A stretch of 64,000 nucleotides of DNA, from the NCBI RefSeq assembly GCF_010894455.1, contig NZ_JAAIXY010000002.1, forward strand, positions 372,001 through 436,000, in the 5' to 3' direction. A program made the position numbers and the translations under genes. Position 1 is the first letter of the stretch. Each line of letters starts with the position of its first letter. The DNA comes from Myxococcus eversor. GTDB lineage: Bacteria > Myxococcota > Myxococcia > Myxococcales > Myxococcaceae. Below the pieces are notes generated by a model. The model was not told the origin of the DNA. It worked only from the letters and a program-made list of their open reading frames with translations, and searched no databases. Below are positions 51,844 through 58,417 of the stretch, piece after piece.

Positions 51844-53451
51844 TCAGCGCTCGGCGACCGTCGTGGGCGGCGTGGCGACGAACTCCTTGGCGGCCTTCAC
51901 CGCGGCGGCGATATCCAGCTTGCCGCCGGTGCTCACCTTGCCCTTGAGGTCCGGGTCGACCTCCACCGTCTTCACCAGCAAGTCCCTCACCTGCGCGGCC
52001 GTCAGGTCCGGGTTCGCGGCGAACATCAGGGCCGCGGTGGCCGCCACCGTCGGGGTGGCCATGGAGGTGCCGCTCATCTTCTCCCAGTCGCCGCCGGGCA
52101 CGGTGCTCAGCACGTCCTCGCCCACGGCGGCCAGCTCCACCACCTTGTCGCCGTGCGAGGAGAAGCGCGCCAGCTTGTCGTTGTTGCGGTCCATGGACGC
52201 CACGGTGATGACGTTGGGCAGGTCCAGGTTGGCGGGCATGTCCGCCACGTTGTTCATGTTGCTGCCGTTGCCGTTGGCCGTCGCCGCGACGAGCAGGATG
52301 TCCGCGTCCGCCAGCTTCTGCACCGCCGCCGTCCAGCGCTTCTGCGAGGCCGCGTCGCGGTACTCGTCACCGAAGCTGGCGTTGAGGGCCCGGATGTTGG
52401 CGCCGTGGTTCTGCTTCATGTTCACGATGTAGTCCACGCCGCGCTCGAAGTTGGTGAGCAGGTCCGCCCCGTCATACAGGCCGCCAATGCTCATCACCTT
52501 CGCCTTGCCAGCGGCGATGCCCGTGTTGCCCTGGCCGTTGTCCTCGGCGGCGATGATGCCGGCCACGTGCGTGCCGTGGTCCGTCCCGTCCCCCTTCATC
52601 ACGTCGCCGCTGTTGAAGCCGACGTTGTAGCCGTGGATGTCGTCCTTCACGCCGTTGCCGTCGTTGTCGATTCCGTCGCCGGCAATCTCGTTCGGGTTGG
52701 TCCACATGGCGCTGTCCAGGTCGGCGTGCTTGAAGTCCACGCCGCCGTCGAACACCGCGACAATCGGCTCACCCGTGGGCTTCGGGGGCTTGGGGGGCTC
52801 CACCGGGCCCGCCGTCTTGCCAGCGACCTCCAGGCCCCAGTTCTTCAGCGTGCCCGTGTCAGCGCGCGCCTTGTCCTCCACGGACAGCGTCCACGTTCCC
52901 TTGGCCGACTCGCCCTTGAAGGCGGTGCTCAGGTCGAACGTGCCCTTCACGTCGTCCGCGCTGCCACCCTGGCGGTCCGACACCGTCGCCGTCTTGCCGG
53001 ACGGGCTGGTCAGCTTCACCACCAGGTCGCCCTTGTACGTGTGCGCCAGGTCCAGGTTCAGCTTCAGCGAGTCCAGCGCCACGTCCTGGTCGAAGCTGAC
53101 CGTGGACGTCACCGCCTGGAGGTCCTTCACCGCCGCGTTCGGCGTGGCGGAGGCCGTCAGCGTGACGGGCGTGGACGCCTCGCGGCCCGCGAGGGCGAGC
53201 TTGCCGGGGCCGAAGGCGAAGGCCGTGGCCGGCAGCACCGGGGCGCTCGGGTCCGGACGGTGGCCCGTGGGACGGTCCACGAAGTTGGTGGGACGAGACG
53301 CCGTCTTTCCGGAGTCGAAGCCGTCAGTGCCGTTCTTGCCGGGCCGGGCCACCACGCGGGACTCGGTCGTCGCGGGCGTCTCCGGGCGGGTGGCCTCGCC
53401 GGTACGGGTGATGGGCGACGGGAGCGACGTGGGCTTGCGGGTGACGGTCAT
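51844..53451 (-). CDS. Subtilisin-like (S8) serine protease with N-terminal P-domain
   Basis: A 535-residue protease. The catalytic triad is D235 (VAVFDGGVDFKHADL), H292 (GTDHGTHVAGIIA) and S463 (MSGTSMATPTVAA). The oxyanion region reads AATANGNGSN. Unusually, a proprotein-convertase-type P-domain (about residues 95-215, beta-sandwich with SFDQDVALDSLKLNLDLAHT) comes before the catalytic domain instead of after it. There is no signal peptide or lipobox: the first 90 residues are Thr/Pro/Ser/Arg-rich. The start ATG follows GGAGCCCACC. The enzyme could be secreted by a non-Sec route or act inside the cell. Monocistronic with a strong terminator. Confidence 0.9.
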   Translation of the reverse strand: MTVTRKPTSLPSPITRTGEATRPETPATTESRVVARPGKNGTDGFDSGKTASRPTNFVDRPTGHRPDPSAPVLPATAFAFGPGKLALAGREASTPVTLTASATPNAAVKDLQAVTSTVSFDQDVALDSLKLNLDLAHTYKGDLVVKLTSPSGKTATVSDRQGGSADDVKGTFDLSTAFKGESAKGTWTLSVEDKARADTGTLKNWGLEVAGKTAGPVEPPKPPKPTGEPIVAVFDGGVDFKHADLDSAMWTNPNEIAGDGIDNDGNGVKDDIHGYNVGFNSGDVMKGDGTDHGTHVAGIIAAEDNGQGNTGIAAGKAKVMSIGGLYDGADLLTNFERGVDYIVNMKQNHGANIRALNASFGDEYRDAASQKRWTAAVQKLADADILLVAATANGNGSNMNNVADMPANLDLPNVITVASMDRNNDKLARFSSHGDKVVELAAVGEDVLSTVPGGDWEKMSGTSMATPTVAATAALMFAANPDLTAAQVRDLLVKTVEVDPDLKGKVSTGGKLDIAAAVKAAKEFVATPPTTVAER

Positions 53452-53636
53452 GGTGGGCTCCGTGGGGGATCGGAATCGAACGGCCTGTCACCCATTGTCG
53501 CACCCCGTCAGATGCAGTTTCCTCGGAACTGCTTTTTCCACTATCGGTGAAACCCTTCAGGAACATGGGGGCGTGGTAGAGGGCGGCCCCTGGGCCAGGG
53601 TCGGAAGGCCGGCCCGAGCGAGGACGGGAGCGGAGG

Positions 53637-54422
53637 ATGCCGAGGACCATCGTCGCCACGCGTTATGTGACGCCCTTGCGCGAGGGGGGCTCGCTGCCCG
53701 CCATCGTCGAGGCGGACGACGCGGGGTTGTACGTCGTGAAGTTCCGGGGTGCCGGACAGGGCGCCAAGGCGCTCATCGCGGAGTTCATTGCCGCGGAGCT
53801 GGCGAAGGCGGCGGGCCTGCGCGTGCCGGAGATGGTGCTGGTGGACCTGGACCCGGCGCTGGGCCGCAACGAGCCGGACAGCGAGATTCGGGAGCTGCTC
53901 AAGGCGAGCGCGGGGCTGAACCTGGCGCTGGACTACCTGCCGGGCTCGGTGACGTTCGACCCGGTGGCGGGCCCGGCGCCGGACCCGGCCGTGGCCTCCG
54001 GGCTCGTCGCGTTCGACGCGTTCATCACCAACGTGGACCGCACGCCGAAGAACCCCAACCTCCTGTGCTGGCACCGGGAGCTGTGGCTCATCGACCACGG
54101 CGCCTCGCTCTACTTCCACCACGCGTGGGTGGACTGGGAGGAGCGCAGCCAGAGCCGCTTCGCCCCCATCAAGGACCATGTGCTGCTGCCGTGGGCGACC
54201 GCGCTGCCGGAGGCCCACGCCACCCTGAAGGCCCGCCTCACCCGCGAGCTGATGGAGGCCATCGTCGCCGGAATCCCCGAGGGCTGGCTCCAGGCCGCCG
54301 AGTCCCCCTTCCCCACCGTGGACGCGCACCGCGCGGGCTATGTCACCTGGCTGAGCAAGCGCATCGAGGCCCTGCCGGCCTTCATCGAGGAGGCGACGCG
54401 TGCCCGCGCACAGCTCGTTTGA
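53637..54422 (+). CDS. HipA-like kinase family protein
   Basis: A 261-residue protein with HipA-type kinase landmarks: nucleotide-binding Lys35 in LYVVKFRG, catalytic-loop residues in FDAFITNVDRTPKNPNLL (Asp134, Asn141), and a DHG variant of the metal motif in LWLIDHGAS (Asp153). It lacks the N-terminal domain of HipA toxins, being only the compact HipA_2-type core. It overlaps the DUF3037 gene by 23 bp; this pairing recurs in bacteria, and the two are probably partners. No HipB-type antitoxin is adjacent. GGGAG lies six bases before the ATG. Confidence 0.8.
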   Translation: MPRTIVATRYVTPLREGGSLPAIVEADDAGLYVVKFRGAGQGAKALIAEFIAAELAKAAGLRVPEMVLVDLDPALGRNEPDSEIRELLKASAGLNLALDYLPGSVTFDPVAGPAPDPAVASGLVAFDAFITNVDRTPKNPNLLCWHRELWLIDHGASLYFHHAWVDWEERSQSRFAPIKDHVLLPWATALPEAHATLKARLTRELMEAIVAGIPEGWLQAAESPFPTVDAHRAGYVTWLSKRIEALPAFIEEATRARAQLV

Positions 54423-54798
54423 CTACGCCATCATCCGCGTCGTTCCTCGCGTGGAGCGCGGAGAGTTCATCAACGTGGGCGTCGTCCTCTTCTGCACCAC
54501 GCAGCGCTTCCTCGGCGCCCGCGTGGAGCTGGACGAGGCGCGCTTGAGGGCGCTCGCGCCCGACATGGACGTGGACACCGTGCGCTGCCACCTGGACAGC
54601 TTCCGCCGCGTCTGCGAGGGCGGCAAACACGCGGGCCCCATCGGCCAGCTCCCGCAGAAGGAGCGCTGGCACTGGCTGGTGGCTCCGCGCAGCACCATCC
54701 TCCAGACGGGGCCGGTGCACTCGGGACTCAGCCAGGAGCCGCAGCAGGCCCTGGAGCACCTGCTGGACACCATGGTGCGCGTGAAGCGCGCGCCGTGA
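54400..54798 (+). CDS. DUF3037 family protein, partner of HipA-like kinase
   Basis: A 132-residue soluble protein of the DUF3037 family: it starts SFDYAIIRVVPRVERGEFIN and contains NVGVVLFCTTQRFLGARVE, the characteristic core. The start GTG (54400) lies inside the kinase gene, seven bases after GGAGG, so translation is coupled. DUF3037 genes commonly follow HipA-like genes; the biochemical role is unknown. Candidate substrate, inhibitor or regulator of the kinase. Confidence 0.82.
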   Translation: MPAHSSFDYAIIRVVPRVERGEFINVGVVLFCTTQRFLGARVELDEARLRALAPDMDVDTVRCHLDSFRRVCEGGKHAGPIGQLPQKERWHWLVAPRSTILQTGPVHSGLSQEPQQALEHLLDTMVRVKRAP

Positions 54799-54816
54799 CG
54801 CGCGCGGACCGGGCGC

Positions 54817-55350
54817 CTACTTCACGCGGCGCCCGGTGAAGCGCATGACGTAGGTGCACGTGCCGCCGCCAGGGATGCGCTCCTCCCGGACGTCGACGAA
54901 GCCGTGGATGGCGTCATCCTCCAGCGAGTCATTGTCCACGTAGTAGCGCAGCACGTACCTCGCGAGTGCGTCCGCTGGCAGGGTCCGTGTGGTGATATCC
55001 ACGAACTGGAACGGTCCTCCCGCGGATGACGTGCCCGGGAAGACGATGGGCTCGTCGTGTCGGCCATAGTCCAGGCCCCCCTGACCGAAAATCCCATCCA
55101 GGAAGTCAAAGTGCACGGAGGGCACCTCGATACGGGTCGAGCGCATGTCGTCCGCCCGGAAGGTCCATTGCTGCCGCATCTCCATGGGCTGGGGAGGGCC
55201 TCTTCCCGCCTCGCCGTCCTCACACGAGTAGGGGATGGCGCTCGCGTCCTCGGCGTTCAACTCCACGTCGTAGACACTCTCCTTGAAGCCGCCGCAGCCC
55301 ACCGCCAGCACCAGGAACGACACACCCAACCAACCCGCGTTTCCAGACAT
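54817..55350 (-). CDS. Lipoprotein, paralogue of the neighbouring lipoprotein (copy 1)
   Basis: A 177-residue lipoprotein. The signal NAGWLGVSFLVLAVGC gives a lipobox cysteine near residue 19. The mature part contains a Cys pair and the paralogue blocks GPFQFVDITTRTLP, YVLRYYVDNDSLEDDAIHGF and the C-terminal YVMRFTGRRVK. AAAGGAGG precedes the ATG. It is paired in tandem with a paralogue 167 bp upstream. Function unknown. A perfect 9-bp inverted repeat spans its stop codon (54809-54836). Confidence 0.75.
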   Translation of the reverse strand: MSGNAGWLGVSFLVLAVGCGGFKESVYDVELNAEDASAIPYSCEDGEAGRGPPQPMEMRQQWTFRADDMRSTRIEVPSVHFDFLDGIFGQGGLDYGRHDEPIVFPGTSSAGGPFQFVDITTRTLPADALARYVLRYYVDNDSLEDDAIHGFVDVREERIPGGGTCTYVMRFTGRRVK

Positions 55351-55517
55351 CGACCTGCCTCCTTTGACCAGATGCGGCTCGCACGAGAGCACGCTTCCGG
55401 AAACGTGGGGATGGAAAGACCTCAGCCAACAACTACAAGCAGAGTCAGACCGCCAGTGGCTTGCCCCTGGCGAAAACATGTTTCAGGCGGGTGGGCGCCG
55501 TGACACACGCGGGGCGC

Positions 55518-56087
55518 CTACTTCACGCGGCGCCCGGTGAACTGGACCTTGGAGGTGCACTCCTCCAGGTCCACCGCGTCGGTTCCGGCGCCCGTGTAGG
55601 TCGTGCGGCGCACGTCGATGAAGCCCTCGATGGTGTCGTCCTCCAGCGAGTCGTTGGCGATGTAGAAGCGCACCACGTAGTTCACCGACGTCGCCTCCTC
55701 GCCCTCCAATGGACGGGTGAAGATGTCGATGTATTGGAATGGCCCGCTGTCGGAGGTCGTCCCGCCGAGGACATCCGGCCCGCCATCATCGTCGAGGGTG
55801 GCACGGTCTCCTCCCGGCAGGGTGAATTCGAAGTCGGGCACCTCCAGGCTCGTGGCGCCGAATCGCTCCGCGCGCACAATCCAGCGTTGCTGGAGGGCCA
55901 GCCCCGAGGGTCCCCCGGTGCCCGGCACCGGCTCGGGGTCCTCCAGCGTCTTGTCGATGCACACGTAGGGGACGGCCTCGGCCTGGGCCTGGTCCAGCGT
56001 GATGTCGTACTGCTCCTGCTCGAACGAGTCGCAGCCGGTCAGCACCAGCGCCAGCGACAAGCCCCACGTCCCCACGGCCTTGAACAT
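55518..56087 (-). CDS. Lipoprotein, paralogue of the neighbouring lipoprotein (copy 2)
   Basis: A 189-residue lipoprotein. The signal TWGLSLALVLTGC places the lipobox cysteine near residue 19. The mature part shares with copy 1 the blocks GPFQYIDIFTRPLEGE, YVVRFYIANDSLEDDTIEGF and VQFTGRRVK at the C-terminus. AGGAGG precedes the ATG at 56087. The pair probably arose by gene duplication and has diverged by about half. Function unknown; possible surface-adhesion or envelope role is only a guess. Confidence 0.75.
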   Translation of the reverse strand: MFKAVGTWGLSLALVLTGCDSFEQEQYDITLDQAQAEAVPYVCIDKTLEDPEPVPGTGGPSGLALQQRWIVRAERFGATSLEVPDFEFTLPGGDRATLDDDGGPDVLGGTTSDSGPFQYIDIFTRPLEGEEATSVNYVVRFYIANDSLEDDTIEGFIDVRRTTYTGAGTDAVDLEECTSKVQFTGRRVK

Positions 56088-56348
56088 CGATGGTCCTCCT
56101 GGAGGGATGCCCCACGTCGCCCGTGCCGGCCCTGCGCGCGTGGGATGTCCGCCACCTTGTCGGGCAGGCGGGCGCCTTCATCGTTCCGGGGGACAGGAAA
56201 GCACGACCTCGGGCGGCGGGGAATTCACACGGGGCGCGGGCCGAAAGGTCGACTGTCTGACGGGAGGCCCACCAGCGAGGAATGGGGGGCGCGAACGCCA
56301 GGATGTGAGTACCTTCTTCCTGTGCCCGGGACGGGCACGGACCCGCGT

Positions 56349-57347
56349 ATGCCCGACTCCTCGTTGCGAATCGTCACGTACAACGTCCGCTATTTCGGGC
56401 ACATGCTCCGGGGCCTGGCGAGCACCATGGGGCCCAAGCGCCGCGTGGCCGCCGCGCTCGCGGCGCTGGAGCCGCTGCCGGACGTCGTGTGCCTCCAGGA
56501 GGTGGAGACAACGTCGTTGCGCAGCACCATCGCCCACCGGCCCAAGCTGCCCGGTGAGACGCAGTTGATGGCCTTCATGGGGCGCATGGAGGAGATCTTC
56601 ACCGCCCAGGGCCGGGAGATGCCCTACGAGGCGTTCTACTTCCGCGCGCACCACTACAAGCTGGGCGAGGTGTCCATCTACACCACGGGGCTCGCGGTGC
56701 TCGTCAACAAGCGCACCCTCCAGGTGGACAAGCACAACGTGGACGCACCCCAGTCCATCACCCACCACCACGTGCAGCGCCTCAAGGACCGCAAGCAGAG
56801 CCGCATCTGCGCGCACATGCGCCTGCTGCGACGCGAGGACAACCGCCCCTTCCACGTCTTCAACACGCACCTGAGCCTGCCCACGCCCTTCGCCCGGGAG
56901 TTCTGGTCCACCAAGGACAAGATGGGCTGCGGCGTCAACCAGCTCCACGAGGCGCGCAAGCTGGCGGACTTCGTGGGCACCCTCTCCGCCAACGAGCCCT
57001 TCGTCGTCTGCGGGGACTTCAACTCGCCGCCAGCCACGCCCGTGTTCCGCTACCTCACCGGCGACGTGCGCCTCACCTGCGCCCAGGCCGCCGTCGGGCA
57101 GATTGACCCCACCGTGTCACGGGGCTTTCCCACCGCGGGCTTCATGCACATGCGCATGCACCTGGACCACATGTTCTCAGGGGGCGGCGTGCGCTGGCTG
57201 GACACCCACGAGACGAGCCCCTTCGGGGACCTCAAGAGCCGCTTCCACGGGCTGTCGGACCACATGCCCATCGTCGCGCGCTTCGCACTGGAGTCCGCGC
57301 CCGCCATCCTCGCCCTACCAGGCGCGCCCGCGGCCGACGTGGGCTGA
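56349..57347 (+). CDS. Endonuclease/exonuclease/phosphatase family protein
   Basis: A 332-residue hydrolase of the EEP superfamily (DNase I-like fold). Landmarks are the first strand LRIVTYNVRYFG, the metal Glu in CLQEVETT, the catalytic GDFNSPPATPVFRYL, and the C-terminal DHMPIVARFAL. These enzymes cleave phosphodiester bonds in nucleic acids, lipids or small molecules. No signal peptide is visible, which favours an intracellular or non-classical role. I use ATG 56349; the long open frame upstream is antisense to the lipoprotein gene. Confidence 0.85.
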   Translation: MPDSSLRIVTYNVRYFGHMLRGLASTMGPKRRVAAALAALEPLPDVVCLQEVETTSLRSTIAHRPKLPGETQLMAFMGRMEEIFTAQGREMPYEAFYFRAHHYKLGEVSIYTTGLAVLVNKRTLQVDKHNVDAPQSITHHHVQRLKDRKQSRICAHMRLLRREDNRPFHVFNTHLSLPTPFAREFWSTKDKMGCGVNQLHEARKLADFVGTLSANEPFVVCGDFNSPPATPVFRYLTGDVRLTCAQAAVGQIDPTVSRGFPTAGFMHMRMHLDHMFSGGGVRWLDTHETSPFGDLKSRFHGLSDHMPIVARFALESAPAILALPGAPAADVG

Positions 57348-57356
57348 CGCGCGCGC

Positions 57357-58280
57357 TCACCGGTCGGACTTCAGCTCGACCTCCACCTCTTCCCACGCCG
57401 CCAGGATTTCGCGCGTGCGGCGTTCCGCCAGCTCCTGGAACTCCGGCGCCAGGTGGGAGACCTTGTCCGGGTGGTACCCGGCGATGAGCGCGCGGAACGC
57501 CTTGCGCGCCTCGTCCAACGTCATGTCCCGCGCGAGCCCCAGCACCGCCCAGGCGTCCTTCCGCGCCGGCTCGCGCGGCGGCGGGGCCCGGGTGCCGCGA
57601 GGCGGCGTCGCCTCCGAGTCCGTCGCGTGCGCCTCTCGCGGGTCATGACCCGATGCATCATCCCAGGGCTTCGACGACTCCGAGGCGGAGGTCCGCTCGG
57701 GCCTGACGCGCCGGCTGCCTGCGCTCCCCGCGCGCTGGCGCCAGCCTCCCTCGTCCGGTGGGGGGCCTGACGCGTCGGAGTCGACGGGGGCTCCGGTGCT
57801 CGCCGGGCGTCGGGGAGACCGGGGGGCGCGCTCCGGACGCTTCGTGCCGGGCTTCCTCGCCGGGTCCGGCGGAGCGACTCGCGAGGTGAGCTGGCTGAGC
57901 GCGTCCTCCAGGAACCACAAGTCGTTCGCGGGCAGGCCGTGCTTGCGCACCACGGTGCGCGGCCGTCCGTCCTCCAGCAGGAGATAGCCACTGGTGACGG
58001 CGTACGCGTCGTCCCGACTCTCCGGGTAGAGCCGGTCGCCCAAATCTCCCAGGGGGTCCCTCCACATGCCGTCCGCCGTGCCCTCGTCGGCCACGAGCAC
58101 CTGCGTCAAGACGCGGCCGTGGAGGAACTCCAGGGTGGCGAAGGGCTCGCGCGCCTCCGGGGAGCGCATGGCCGGACCATGACGCACCCCGGTGACGAGC
58201 AACAGTCCTCGCGTCCCATCCACATGGGCGAAGAGCTGCTCGCGCACCTGCTTGTCTGAGAAGAAGAGAACGAACTGCAC
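57357..58280 (-). CDS. Protein with C-terminal J-domain and disordered linker
   Basis: About 307 residues. The N-terminal ~135 residues are a compact domain of unknown family (VLFFSDKQVREQLFAHVDG; VTSGYLLLEDGRPRTVVRKHG). A ~110-residue Pro/Ser/Arg/Ala-rich linker follows, then a C-terminal DnaJ-type domain: DAWAVLGLARDMTLDEARKA then AGYHPDKVSHL, where HPD is the J-domain signature that stimulates Hsp70 ATPase. I take the GTG at 58280 as start; a TTG at 58289 is possible. Probably a specialised co-chaperone; its client is unknown. Confidence 0.8.
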   Translation of the reverse strand: MQFVLFFSDKQVREQLFAHVDGTRGLLLVTGVRHGPAMRSPEAREPFATLEFLHGRVLTQVLVADEGTADGMWRDPLGDLGDRLYPESRDDAYAVTSGYLLLEDGRPRTVVRKHGLPANDLWFLEDALSQLTSRVAPPDPARKPGTKRPERAPRSPRRPASTGAPVDSDASGPPPDEGGWRQRAGSAGSRRVRPERTSASESSKPWDDASGHDPREAHATDSEATPPRGTRAPPPREPARKDAWAVLGLARDMTLDEARKAFRALIAGYHPDKVSHLAPEFQELAERRTREILAAWEEVEVELKSDR

Positions 58281-58417
58281 GGTGGACAACGTAGTCCGAA
58301 GCGCCCCCTCCCGGCAGGCGATACGTCCGGTGTCCTCGCGAGAGGGTGCAGGGTGGAACAGTGCGACGAAACACCGTCTCGACGGTGGCTCGCGCTTGGG
58401 AAAGAGTCGGGCTGCTT

